A DNA stretch of 64,000 nucleotides, taken from positions 49,692-113,691 of the forward strand of contig NZ_BCQG01000003.1 of NCBI RefSeq assembly GCF_001544315.1, given 5' to 3'. The DNA is from Geobacillus jurassicus NBRC 107829 (GTDB lineage Bacteria > Bacillota > Bacilli > Bacillales > Anoxybacillaceae). Shown in pieces: positions 43,334-51,686 of the stretch. A program made the translations under genes and the position numbers. Under the pieces are notes generated by a model. The model made no database searches and had not been told where the DNA came from. It saw nothing but the letters and a program-made list of their open reading frames with translations. Each line of letters opens with the position of its first letter. Within the stretch, counting starts at the first letter, position 1.

Positions 43334-44566
43334 ATGAAAAAAAAGAAAGGGTTTTTGAAACGGGCGGCAGGAATGATGATGCTTGCGGCTATGCTCATGG
43401 CGGCGGGATGCGCGCAAAGCAGTAGCACATCGAGTGGATCCGGTTCGGACAAAGGGGAAGGTTCCTCTAGTTCTGTGAAAATCGGCTTTATTCTTTCACA
43501 AACTGGCACGTTTGCGCCTTTGTCCGAGGGAATCCTCAACGGTTTTCAACTGTATTTGGATCAACATAACGGCACGCTTGGCGGAAAAAAAGTCGAAATC
43601 AAAGTGGAAGATGATGAGGCGAACCCGCAAGTGGCGCTGCGCAAATATCGACAATTGGTTCACGCTCAAAAGGTGGATCTTCTGGTAGGACCGATTTCTT
43701 CTGCCGTCGCTTATGCATTGCGCGATGAGGTCGAAAAAGATAAAAAAGTGTTGATCGACGCCAACGCCGCCGGCGACGATCTCTCATGGGGCAAAAAGAG
43801 CGATTACGTATACCGCGTTTCATTCTCAAACTGGCAAAACGGCAGCAATGCCGCTAAATATTTAGCAGAACAAGTTGGTAAAAAAGCCGTCATCCTTGCT
43901 CCGGACTATCCTGCTGGAAAAGAAGTGCTGCGGGCGTTTAAGGCTGCCTTTGAAGCGGCGGGTGGAAAAGTGGTGAAAGAAATTTATCCGAAGTTGAACA
44001 CGAACGATTTCGCCCCGTATTTGCAAGAAGCGGCGGCCGAGAAACCGGATTTGATTTACGCCTTCTTTGCCGGCAGCGATGGGATTCGCTTTGTCACTCA
44101 ATATAAAGAGTTTGGATTGAAAGGGAAAATTCCGTTGGCCGGCTCTTTGGAATTTGGCGATGAATTAATCACCCAGCCGACCGGCGAAGCGGCTGAAGGC
44201 ATTATTGCCGGCATCAACTATTCGCCGTATTTGGACAATGAATTGAATAAGCAATTTGTCGAAGCGTACAAAGCGAAATATGGAAAGCTTCCAAATGTTT
44301 TCTCTGTGGAAGGGTACGATGCGGCCGCGATGCTTGATAAAGCGATCACAGAAGCTGGAAGCCTTCGTTCCGAAAACTTGATTAAAGTGCTGAAAGGCAT
44401 TTCTTTCGACAGCCCGCGCGGACCGATTATGATCGACCCGGCCACCAATAACCCGATCCAAAACTTCTATATTTCCAAAAATACGCTCAAAGATGGGGCT
44501 ATCGTGCCTGAAGTCATCGAGACAGTGGAAAAGGTGACGATGCCCGAAACGTCGCCGTTTGAATGA
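43334..44566 (+). CDS. Liv-type ABC transporter substrate-binding lipoprotein (second cassette)
   Basis: ATG 43334 follows AAGGGGG; 410 residues. Lipobox AAGC (Cys about 31) with a Ser/Gly-rich linker, then a type-I binding fold: IGFILSQTGTFAPLSEGILNG, KVEIKVEDDEANPQVALRKYRQL, GPISSAVAYALRDEV, SDYVYRVSFSNWQNG, FSVEGYDAAAMLDKAI and SPRGPIMIDPATN. It is clearly related to the protein at 58538 and to binding proteins for aromatic acids. Position after the ring-cleavage operon suggests it captures protocatechuate, 4-hydroxybenzoate or a relative. Confidence 0.92.
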   Translation: MKKKKGFLKRAAGMMMLAAMLMAAGCAQSSSTSSGSGSDKGEGSSSSVKIGFILSQTGTFAPLSEGILNGFQLYLDQHNGTLGGKKVEIKVEDDEANPQVALRKYRQLVHAQKVDLLVGPISSAVAYALRDEVEKDKKVLIDANAAGDDLSWGKKSDYVYRVSFSNWQNGSNAAKYLAEQVGKKAVILAPDYPAGKEVLRAFKAAFEAAGGKVVKEIYPKLNTNDFAPYLQEAAAEKPDLIYAFFAGSDGIRFVTQYKEFGLKGKIPLAGSLEFGDELITQPTGEAAEGIIAGINYSPYLDNELNKQFVEAYKAKYGKLPNVFSVEGYDAAAMLDKAITEAGSLRSENLIKVLKGISFDSPRGPIMIDPATNNPIQNFYISKNTLKDGAIVPEVIETVEKVTMPETSPFE

Positions 44567-44650
44567 AAATAGGAACGGAGGAGAGGGGAGGGCGGAGCCG
44601 CCTCCCCTTGTGAACATGAAATATAAAACCAAGAAGGCAGGGGATGACGA

Positions 44651-45511
44651 TTGTCTATCTTTCTGGCGCAACTGCTGACAGGATTAGCTTACGGAATGCT
44701 CTATTTTATGATCGCAGTCGGGTTGACGATTATCCTTGGTGTCATGAATGTCGTGAATCTTGCCCATGGAACGCTGTTTATGCTTGGCGCTTATATTGCG
44801 TTTACTTTTATCAATGATGAGGTGAACTTTTGGGCTGCTCTGCTTCTAGCGGTTCTTTTGACGGCTGTATTAGGGCTTGTATTGGAAAAACTGTTGATTA
44901 AGCGTATATACGGAAAAGAGCTTGAACAAGTATTATTGACCTTTGGATTGAGTTTTATTATCGCCGATGCCATCGAGTGGATATGGGGAACGGAAATGCA
45001 TACACTCCCGGTTCCGGGCTTGCTAAGTGGATCTTTGTCGATTGGCAGCACGGCGTTTCCGCTTTATCGGCTGTTTGTTGTCTTTATTGGCTGTCTATTG
45101 GCTTTGTTGCTATGGTACTTGGAAACGAAAACGCGCGTTGGGGCGATCATTCGTGCGGGTGTGGACGACCGCGCCATGGTTAGCGCCCTTGGCATCAATG
45201 TTGGGCTCGTCTTCACCGGGGTATTTGCGTTTGGGGCGGCGCTGGCAGGATTGAGCGGCGTATTGGGCGGGCCGTTGATCGGCATGTATACGGGAATGGA
45301 CAGCGAGATTCTCGTCACGTCCCTCATTGTCGTCGTCATCGGCGGTTTAGGCTCATGGAAGGGTTCATTTATTGGTGCGATTGCCATTGGAGTGATTGAA
45401 ACGCTCGGAAAGGTATGGTTCCCGTCTTTATCGATGTTGACGGTGTTTCTCATTATGATGATTGTCCTCATCATCCGTCCGCAAGGATTGTTCGGAAGAG
45501 AGGTGGCATAG
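44651..45511 (+). CDS. Liv-type permease LivH (second cassette)
   Basis: TTG 44651 is the start, with AGGGG 7 bases upstream and the protein beginning SIFLAQLLTGLAYG; 286 residues. About eight helices; MNVVNLAHGTLFMLGAY and the coupling segment IIRAGVDDRAMVSALGIN are LivH hallmarks. It forms the membrane channel with the LivM protein encoded one base downstream of its stop. Confidence 0.92.
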   Translation: MSIFLAQLLTGLAYGMLYFMIAVGLTIILGVMNVVNLAHGTLFMLGAYIAFTFINDEVNFWAALLLAVLLTAVLGLVLEKLLIKRIYGKELEQVLLTFGLSFIIADAIEWIWGTEMHTLPVPGLLSGSLSIGSTAFPLYRLFVVFIGCLLALLLWYLETKTRVGAIIRAGVDDRAMVSALGINVGLVFTGVFAFGAALAGLSGVLGGPLIGMYTGMDSEILVTSLIVVVIGGLGSWKGSFIGAIAIGVIETLGKVWFPSLSMLTVFLIMMIVLIIRPQGLFGREVA

Positions 45512-45512
45512 A

Positions 45513-46502
45513 GTGAAAAAGCTGTTGCTTGGCGTTGTGTTGCTGATTGCTCTTGTTTTCGCTATGCCGCTTGTTCTGTCAGATTTCGGGATCAACTTGG
45601 CGACGGAGATTTATATCATGGCGATTTTTGCAATGAGCCTCGGGTTGATCATGGGCTATGCGGGAATGGTGTCGCTTGGGCATGCCGGCTTTTTTGGCAT
45701 CGGCGCTTATACGGTTGCGGTCATTGGTCAGCATGTAGCGAACACATACTTGCTGCTTCTGTTGTCCGTTGTCATTTCCGGGCTTATTGCCTTAGTCACC
45801 GGCGCTGTGTTTATCCGCACGTCCAAGTTTTACTTTTTGATGATTACCCTCGCTTTTGGACAATTGTTGTATGTCTTGTTTTGGCAATTGAAGCCGTGGA
45901 CGGGCGGGGCAGATGGGATGTCCGTTTCCGCCATCTTGAATTTTGGTTTCGGGGAGATTGTGTCTCCAAACGGCTTTTATTACGTCATGGGTATCGCTTT
46001 TATTATTTTCTATATCCTCTTACGTTTATTTGTTGAATCGCCGGCGGGAAAGATTACGAAAGGCATTATGGAAAATGAAGCGCGGATGAGCGCCCTTGGC
46101 TATAACGTCCGGGTTTATAAACTGCTTGCTTATACATTGTCCGGAGCGTTGGCAGGGTTGGCTGGTGCGCTTTATGCATATTTTAACGTATTTGTTTCGC
46201 CTGATTTGTCTGGTTGGATGTTTTCTGGACAGGTGATGGTGATGGTGATTATCGGCGGAGTCGGCACGTTGCTTGGACCGGCGCTCGGTGCCAGCGTCTT
46301 TATTTACTTGCAAAATTTTATGAGCACGTACACCGAACGTTGGCCGATGGTCATGGGAGCATTGCTTGTCGCTCTTGTTCTTGCCGGAAAAGGAGGGCTT
46401 ATTCATTGGTTGCAACATGGGAAGAGCCTTTTTGTTGCGCGCAAACGGACCGGTGAGGCAGTCTCGCAACAGCCGGTAAAGAAAGGAGAGGCCGTCCATT
46501 GA
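45513..46502 (+). CDS. Liv-type permease LivM (second cassette)
   Basis: GTG 45513 after AGAGGTGG gives 329 residues; the longer frame from 45462 lies inside livH. About ten helices with LIMGYAGMVSLGHAGFFGIGAY, WTGGADGMSV and coupling segment GIMENEARMSALGYNV. The stop overlaps the TTG start of the next ATPase gene (TTGA), so translation is coupled. Confidence 0.92.
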   Translation: MKKLLLGVVLLIALVFAMPLVLSDFGINLATEIYIMAIFAMSLGLIMGYAGMVSLGHAGFFGIGAYTVAVIGQHVANTYLLLLLSVVISGLIALVTGAVFIRTSKFYFLMITLAFGQLLYVLFWQLKPWTGGADGMSVSAILNFGFGEIVSPNGFYYVMGIAFIIFYILLRLFVESPAGKITKGIMENEARMSALGYNVRVYKLLAYTLSGALAGLAGALYAYFNVFVSPDLSGWMFSGQVMVMVIIGGVGTLLGPALGASVFIYLQNFMSTYTERWPMVMGALLVALVLAGKGGLIHWLQHGKSLFVARKRTGEAVSQQPVKKGEAVH

Positions 46503-47254
46503 GCTTGCTTAGAGTGGAAAACATCAGCAAGTCATTTAAAACGCTGCAAGTGCTGCGCGACGTTTCTTTGGAGGTGAATCCCGGGGAGCGCCATGTCATC
46601 ATCGGACCAAATGGTGCAGGGAAAACGACGCTTTTCCATTGCATAACAAATATCCTGCCTATTGACTCCGGCGCTGTGTATTTGGACGGAAAAGAGATCA
46701 GCAAGCTCCCCGCCCATCACCTTGCCCATTTAGGAATGTCGCGGACGTTTCAAAAAAACAACTTATTTGGCGACTTGACGGTGGAAGAAAATATTCATTT
46801 GGCGCTCGCAGCGAAAAAACCGTATCGATACGACATTTTTTCGCCATTGATCAGCCGGACCGACATACGCAAGGAAACAAATGATATTTTGGAACAGTGG
46901 GAAATTTCCAACCGCCGTCATGTGAAGGTGAAACATCTTTCGTATGGGGAGCAACGGTTGCTTGAAGTGTTGTTGGCGATGGCGAGCAATCCGAAGATTC
47001 TTTTGCTCGATGAACCGACGTCCGGGATGTCCCCAGCGGAAACTGCGCAAACATCAGAAATGATTCAAAAACTTCCTAGGTCTGTCGCGCTAGTTGTCGT
47101 GGAACATGATATGGATGTTGTCTTTGCCATTGCGGACCGCATCACCGTTCTACATCATGGGGAGGTCATCTTAAGCGGATCGCCAGACGAGGTCAGAAAC
47201 AATGAGGTGGTCAAGGAAATTTACTTCGGGGGAGGGGCGAAAAAACATGCTTGA
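46499..47254 (+). CDS. Liv-type ATPase LivG (second cassette)
   Basis: TTG 46499 has AAGGAGAG 8 bases upstream; 251 residues. Walker A GPNGAGKTT, MSRTFQKNNLFGDLTVEENI, signature LSYGEQRLLEVLLAMA, Walker B ILLLDEPTSGMSP and the VVEHDMD switch. It couples ATP hydrolysis to uptake of the aromatic-type substrate. Confidence 0.93.
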   Translation: MSLLRVENISKSFKTLQVLRDVSLEVNPGERHVIIGPNGAGKTTLFHCITNILPIDSGAVYLDGKEISKLPAHHLAHLGMSRTFQKNNLFGDLTVEENIHLALAAKKPYRYDIFSPLISRTDIRKETNDILEQWEISNRRHVKVKHLSYGEQRLLEVLLAMASNPKILLLDEPTSGMSPAETAQTSEMIQKLPRSVALVVVEHDMDVVFAIADRITVLHHGEVILSGSPDEVRNNEVVKEIYFGGGAKKHA

Positions 47255-47960
47255 GCTCCAAGATGTCCATTCGTATTACGGAACGAGCTACATTCTTCAA
47301 GGAGTGACCTTTTCCGTTCTGAAGGGAAAATGCGTTGCGCTGCTTGGACGGAATGGGGCGGGAAAAACGACGACGATTCATACGATTGCCGGGCTGCATA
47401 AAGCGAAACGGGGAAGCATCCGGTTTAAAAACCGGCCGCTTGAATCGCTTCCCCCCCACCAAATCTCCCGCCTCGGCATCGGTTTAGTGCCGCAGGGAAG
47501 AAGAATTTTTCCGTCGCTGACGGTAAAAGAAAACTTGACGATGCCGGCGCGAAAAAGAAAAGCGGACGATGGAGGCATCAACTGGGATCTCGAGAAAATT
47601 TACGAGCTGTTTCCCGTCTTAAAGGAGCGGGAGAACAATTTCGGCACACAGTTATCAGGCGGTCAGCAGCAAATGCTGGCCATCGGGCGCGCGCTCATGA
47701 CAAACCCGGAGTTTTTGTTAATGGATGAACCGTCTGAAGGGCTGGCTCCGGTCATTATTGACCAGATTGGGGAGATTATCGTTCAGTTGAAAGAGGCGGG
47801 GTTGTCGATTTTAATTGTAGAACAAAACATCGCCCTTGCCTGCAAGGCAGCGGACGAAATCTTAATCATGAATAAAGGAAAAATCGTATGGAGCGGTTCG
47901 CCGGACGGATTGATGGCCAATGAAGGCATTCAGCATAAATATTTGGGAGTTTCAAGTTAG
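47247..47960 (+). CDS. Liv-type ATPase LivF (second cassette)
   Basis: ATG 47247 follows GGGGAGGGG and overlaps livG by 8 bases; 237 residues. Walker A GRNGAGKTT, GIGLVPQGRRIFPSLTVKENL, signature LSGGQQQMLAIGR, Walker B FLLMDEPSEGLAP and VEQNIALA. It completes the second transporter. Confidence 0.93.
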   Translation: MLELQDVHSYYGTSYILQGVTFSVLKGKCVALLGRNGAGKTTTIHTIAGLHKAKRGSIRFKNRPLESLPPHQISRLGIGLVPQGRRIFPSLTVKENLTMPARKRKADDGGINWDLEKIYELFPVLKERENNFGTQLSGGQQQMLAIGRALMTNPEFLLMDEPSEGLAPVIIDQIGEIIVQLKEAGLSILIVEQNIALACKAADEILIMNKGKIVWSGSPDGLMANEGIQHKYLGVSS

Positions 47961-47993
47961 ATATATAGTTTATTTGCAAAGGAGTGGAAGAAA

Positions 47994-49454
47994 ATGGAAC
48001 AGTACGAGCAATGGAACAAAAGTTATATTAATGGAGAATGGGTGGAAGGCGAAAGCGGTCGCACCTATGACATTTTGAATCCATATGATCGATCGGTTAT
48101 CGCTTCTGTACCGTTGGCCACTGTCAAACAGCTTCACTGCGCGTTTGAAGCGGCGAGCGAAGCGCAAAAGGAGTGGGGGCGCTCCTCAGCTGCTCAACGA
48201 AAAGAAGTATTGCACAAAGCGATGGAATATTTGCAGGCAAACCGTGAGGAGATCGTCGATTTGATTGTCCGCGAAACAGGAGGCACCTTACTGAAGGCGA
48301 ATGTAGAGTTTCATTTGGCGCTCGAGCTTTTAGAAGAGGCTCTGCATTATGTCGATGAAGTTGGGGCTGTGAGAGAGGTGCCTTCTAATATAGAAGGGAA
48401 AGTCAACTACATCTACCGATTGCCATTGGGAGTCATTGCTTCCATTTCCCCATTCAACTTTCCGTTAAATTTATCGCTGCGCACGATTGTGCCGGCGATC
48501 GCTCTGGGCAACACTGTCGTGCATAAACCTGATATTCAAGTCGGGCTTGTCGGGGGAGTGGTGATCGCCCGGGCGTTTGAGTATGCCGGGCTGCCGAAAG
48601 GGGTATTGAACGTTTTGTTAACAGACATTGATGAGATTGGCGATGAGATGTTGACCAACCCGCATCCACGGCTCATCAGCTTCACCGGGTCGACGGCGGT
48701 GGGCAGACGAATTGGTGAGATCGCCGGCAGACAGTTAAAACGAGTGGCGTTGGAATTAGGAGGAAACAGCCCATTTGTCGTTTTATCTGACGCCGACGTA
48801 GATCAAGCGGTTAACGCAGCGGTTTTTGGAAAGTTCATCCATCAAGGGCAAATTTGCATGATCATCAACCGCATCATCGTCCACGAGAGCAAGTATGACG
48901 AATTTGTTGAGAAGTTCGTGCAAAGAGCGGCTGCGCTTCCGTGCGGCGACCCGCGTGACCCAAGCACTGTGATCGGACCGATCATTAATGAAAAGCAAAT
49001 GCAAAAGGCGCTGCAAATGATCGAAGAAGCAAAACGAGAAGGAATCCGAATGGCCTTGGAAGGAAAACGGATCGGCAATGTGTTGACCCCATATGTGTTT
49101 GTCGATGTCGATCCGGCGAGCAAGCTCGCCCAAACAGAGTTGTTTGCCCCCATCGCTGTGGTGATTAAGGCGAAAACAGACAAGGAAGCGATCACCATTG
49201 CCAACCAAACGGAATACGGGCTCAGTTCCGCCATTTTTACAAGTGATGTTGAAAAAGGAAAAGAGTGGGCGTTGCAAATTGACAGCGGCATGACGCATAT
49301 TAACGATCAAACGGTCAATGACGCTCCGAACATTCCGTTTGGCGGCAATAAAGCAAGCGGCCTAGGCCGCTTTGGAAACCCATGGGTGGTCGATGAATTT
49401 ACGACGGTGAAATGGGTGTCCGTGCAGACGAAGGCAAGAACGTATCCGTTTTAA
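47994..49454 (+). CDS. Aldehyde dehydrogenase, aryl-aldehyde (benzaldehyde/vanillin) type
   Basis: The 486-residue protein starts at ATG 47994 after AAGGAG. Motifs: NIEGKVNYIYRLPLGVIASISPFNFPLNLSLR, NAD-binding FTGSTAVGRRIGE, catalytic Glu in VALELGGNSPFVVLSDAD and nucleophilic Cys in HQGQICMIINRIIV. NSPFVVL and GQICM are typical of salicylaldehyde, benzaldehyde and vanillin dehydrogenases such as B. subtilis YfmT. It would oxidise an aromatic aldehyde to the acid that feeds the neighbouring ring-cleavage genes. It ends at a strong terminator. Confidence 0.9.
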   Translation: MEQYEQWNKSYINGEWVEGESGRTYDILNPYDRSVIASVPLATVKQLHCAFEAASEAQKEWGRSSAAQRKEVLHKAMEYLQANREEIVDLIVRETGGTLLKANVEFHLALELLEEALHYVDEVGAVREVPSNIEGKVNYIYRLPLGVIASISPFNFPLNLSLRTIVPAIALGNTVVHKPDIQVGLVGGVVIARAFEYAGLPKGVLNVLLTDIDEIGDEMLTNPHPRLISFTGSTAVGRRIGEIAGRQLKRVALELGGNSPFVVLSDADVDQAVNAAVFGKFIHQGQICMIINRIIVHESKYDEFVEKFVQRAAALPCGDPRDPSTVIGPIINEKQMQKALQMIEEAKREGIRMALEGKRIGNVLTPYVFVDVDPASKLAQTELFAPIAVVIKAKTDKEAITIANQTEYGLSSAIFTSDVEKGKEWALQIDSGMTHINDQTVNDAPNIPFGGNKASGLGRFGNPWVVDEFTTVKWVSVQTKARTYPF

Positions 49455-49460
49455 TAGAGA

Positions 49461-49503
49461 AAAGCCTGGGAGATCGGTTCAGTCGGATCTTCCAGGCTTT
49501 TTT
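49461..49503 (+). terminator. Rho-independent terminator after the aryl-aldehyde dehydrogenase gene
   Basis: AAAGCCTGGGAGATC (49461-49475) pairs with GATCTTCCAGGCTTT (49486-49500), then TTT. Almost the same hairpin recurs at 63260-63302. Confidence 0.9.
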
Positions 49504-49893
49504 CAGCCGGGGAGATTTCTACCGGTGATGTCGAATTCGTATACATGGAAAGCCAAAGAATTTTCGCGCCATACGCAACCCGATCATTACCATAACACTC
49601 ATATTTCTAAATCTTTGTATGATATACAAAAATGGTCAAAAAATTCGTGTAAAAACAATTTTTATGCAAATATTGTAAAATAATTAATTTTTATTCATAT
49701 TAGACTTGTTTTAAATGTTTATTCAAGGTGCGAAATGTGAGATAAAAGGTGCCCCACAAACTTCGGGACACCTTTTCTCGAATGCAATCGTCGGAAGTCA
49801 ATGTCATTGCCCCTGTTTGAGACGAATAACAAACTATCGTCTTTTTTGGTGATGGCTGTATCCGGTTTGGCAGGGAAGGTACGTGGAGCAACT
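49504..49893. other. AT-rich intergenic stretch without a supported gene
   Basis: No ORF with a ribosome binding site was found on either strand between the terminator and the IclR gene. The stretch contains a bidirectional terminator (49744-49776) and short codon-like segments I could not assign to any family. Confidence 0.6.
49744..49776. terminator. Hairpin ending the minus-strand IclR transcript
   Basis: AAAAGGTGCCCC (49744-49755) pairs with GGGACACCTTTT (49765-49776) with one mismatch. A- and T-runs on the two sides allow termination in either direction; it lies about 120 bases beyond the stop of the minus-strand IclR gene. Confidence 0.75.
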
Positions 49894-50661
49894 CTATCCG
49901 TAATACCCAAGCAGCGCCGAGATGTCGCGGGCTGCTTGACAAGCTAGATTGACCAGCCAGGGAATGTTCGCCCGGGTGATGCGCTGATTCGGCCCGACGA
50001 TGCTGACGGCAGCGACCACCTCGCCAGAATAGTCGCGGATCGGAGCAGCGATGCTTGTCGCTCCTTCATGAAGTTCATCGATGCAAACGGCGTAGCCTTG
50101 CCGGCGGATGGCGGCTAGCTGGCTGATCAATTCATTGCGGTCGGTCACCGAGTTCGGCCCGTATTTTGGCAGCCCATGGCGGATGACGTTTTCGACCGTC
50201 GTTTGAGGGCTGAAAGCAAGAATGACTTTCCCGGAGCTTGTGCACGTGCACGGGTTGCTTCGGCCAATGTAGGAGAGCAGCCGCACTGGGTGCGGGCATT
50301 CAATTTTATACAAATAGACGATTCGGTCGTCCTCCAACACCGATAAGTGCACCGCTTCATTGGCCTCCTCCATCAAAGCCTCCAAGATCGGGACGGCATC
50401 TTTGAACATTTCCGTATGCAAGTCAACGACTCCGCTTAAATGCAAAACGGAAAGGCCGAGACGGTATTTGCGGGTTTTTTTGTTTTGTTCAAGGAATCCT
50501 TCTTTTTCCAATACAGTAACCAGCCGATGAACGGTCGTTTTGTGCAGCCCAAGTTGTTTGGCCATCTCGGTGACGCCCAGTTCAGGCGTTTCAGCAGAAA
50601 ATAGGCGCAAAACGCGAAGTCCGTTTTTGACGGATGAGAGCGTGTCAACCATTTTTTTCAT
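49894..50661 (-). CDS. IclR family transcriptional regulator (gentisate side, distal)
   Basis: ATG 50661 follows AAAGGAGG; 255 residues. Winged helix (LGVTEMAKQLGLHKTTVHRLVTVL), then the effector domain with LYKIECPHPVRLLSYIGRSNPCTCTSSGKVILAF and EGATSIAAPIRDYSGEVVAAVSIVGPNQRI. It shares long identical stretches with the regulator encoded upstream at 50738 and with the one at 35958, which suggests duplication and binding to related operators. Confidence 0.93.
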   Translation of the reverse strand: MKKMVDTLSSVKNGLRVLRLFSAETPELGVTEMAKQLGLHKTTVHRLVTVLEKEGFLEQNKKTRKYRLGLSVLHLSGVVDLHTEMFKDAVPILEALMEEANEAVHLSVLEDDRIVYLYKIECPHPVRLLSYIGRSNPCTCTSSGKVILAFSPQTTVENVIRHGLPKYGPNSVTDRNELISQLAAIRRQGYAVCIDELHEGATSIAAPIRDYSGEVVAAVSIVGPNQRITRANIPWLVNLACQAARDISALLGYYG

Positions 50662-50691
50662 GTGAGGTGCCTCCTTTTGTTTTTATCGCAT

Positions 50692-50722
50692 CCTTGCTGC
50701 CGCGCTTGAAAAAGCAGCAAGG
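50692..50722 (-). other. Hairpin between the two tandem IclR genes
   Basis: CCTTGCTGC (50692-50700) and GCAGCAAGG (50714-50722) form a perfect 9-bp stem between the genes. Without a T-run it is more likely a processing or attenuating hairpin than a full terminator. Confidence 0.5.
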
Positions 50723-50737
50723 GAGCGGCTGGCGTTG

Positions 50738-51499
50738 TCATAGTTTGGCGGAAATGGCGTGAGCTGTTTTTACCACAAGTTGCACGAGATGGGGGAGGGA
50801 GCGGTCGTTGATGCGCTGGATCGGCCCGGCGATCGAAACAGAATAGCGCACCTCCCCATTGCGGTGGCGGATCGGGGCGCTGATCGATGTCACCCCTTCA
50901 TGAAGCTCTTCTTTGCTGATGGCATAGCCTTGCTGCCGTACTTGCGCTAATTTTTCCAGCAGCATGGACGGCGAGGTGATGGTTCTTGGTGTAAACGAAG
51001 GAAGTCCGCGAGCGATGATGCGGTCGATCGTTTCCCTCGGCTGATAAGCGAGAATGGCTTGACCGGTGCTGGTGCAAAACGCCGGGTTTTTTTTGCCGAC
51101 GTAAGAAAGAAGACGAATCGGGTGATCGCACTCTACTTTGTGCAAATAGATGACGTCAGCACCGTAAAGTGTGGCAATATGGGCGCTTTCCCCAGATAAC
51201 GAGACGAGCTCTTGCAAGAAAGGAAGGGCAATCTGGCAAATCGGAAACCGGGAATGGATGATTTTTCTCATCGCCAACAGGGAAGTGCCGAGGGAATAAA
51301 GATTGGTTTTCGCGTCTTTTTTGACAAATCCTTCGCTTTTTAATGTTTGCAGCAGCCGGTGGACGGCGCTTTTGCTGATATGTAGTCTCTCGGAAATGTC
51401 GGCGATGCCAAGTTCCGTTTCATCCATCGAAAACAGTTGCAGCAACCGCAAGGCGTTTTCCAACGAAGAAAAAGGTGTTCGCTCTTTGCGTGTTTCCAT
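50738..51499 (-). CDS. IclR family transcriptional regulator (gentisate side, proximal)
   Basis: ATG 51499 (METRKERTP) has AAAGGAGG 10 bases upstream; the longer frame to 51541 runs into the intergenic region. The 253-residue protein has the winged helix (LGIADISERLHISKSAVHRLLQTL) and effector domain (HKVECDHPIRLLSYVGKKNPAFCTSTGQAILAY; EGVTSISAPIRHRNG). It is divergent from the aryl-CoA ligase gene, whose promoter carries the GTTTCAYAT element, and is the best candidate for its regulator. Confidence 0.93.
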   Translation of the reverse strand: METRKERTPFSSLENALRLLQLFSMDETELGIADISERLHISKSAVHRLLQTLKSEGFVKKDAKTNLYSLGTSLLAMRKIIHSRFPICQIALPFLQELVSLSGESAHIATLYGADVIYLHKVECDHPIRLLSYVGKKNPAFCTSTGQAILAYQPRETIDRIIARGLPSFTPRTITSPSMLLEKLAQVRQQGYAISKEELHEGVTSISAPIRHRNGEVRYSVSIAGPIQRINDRSLPHLVQLVVKTAHAISAKL

Positions 51500-51526
51500 T
51501 ATTCCCTTTCCTCCTTTCGATCGATA

Positions 51527-51540
51527 AGAAATCGCTTTCA
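51527..51540 (-). promoter_or_regulatory. Candidate cre (CcpA) site, minus strand
   Basis: Minus-strand TGAAAGCGATTTCT matches the cre consensus at 13 of 14 positions, 28 bases upstream of the IclR start at 51499 in the divergent promoter region. Confidence 0.4.
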
Positions 51541-51563
51541 AAAGCGCTGCAATTTTTTGTTTT

Positions 51564-51614
51564 GTTTCACATAGAGGAATACTAAACTTTTATGCGGGAC
51601 AATGATAGTATAAC
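51564..51614 (+). promoter_or_regulatory. Gentisate operon promoter with GTTTCAYAT element
   Basis: GTTTCACATAGAGGAAT (51564-51580), 14 bases, CGGGACAAT (51595-51603), then a TATAAC -10 (51609-51614) with a poor -35. Element, 14-base gap and CGGGACAAT are the same as at 36875, although the two operons encode different pathways. Confidence 0.62.
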
Positions 51615-51686
51615 ATAACTTTCAGAACGTTTTAAATATTGTAAATGTGATTAATAAAAAAACGGAAAGAGGGGATGAAAAACGGA

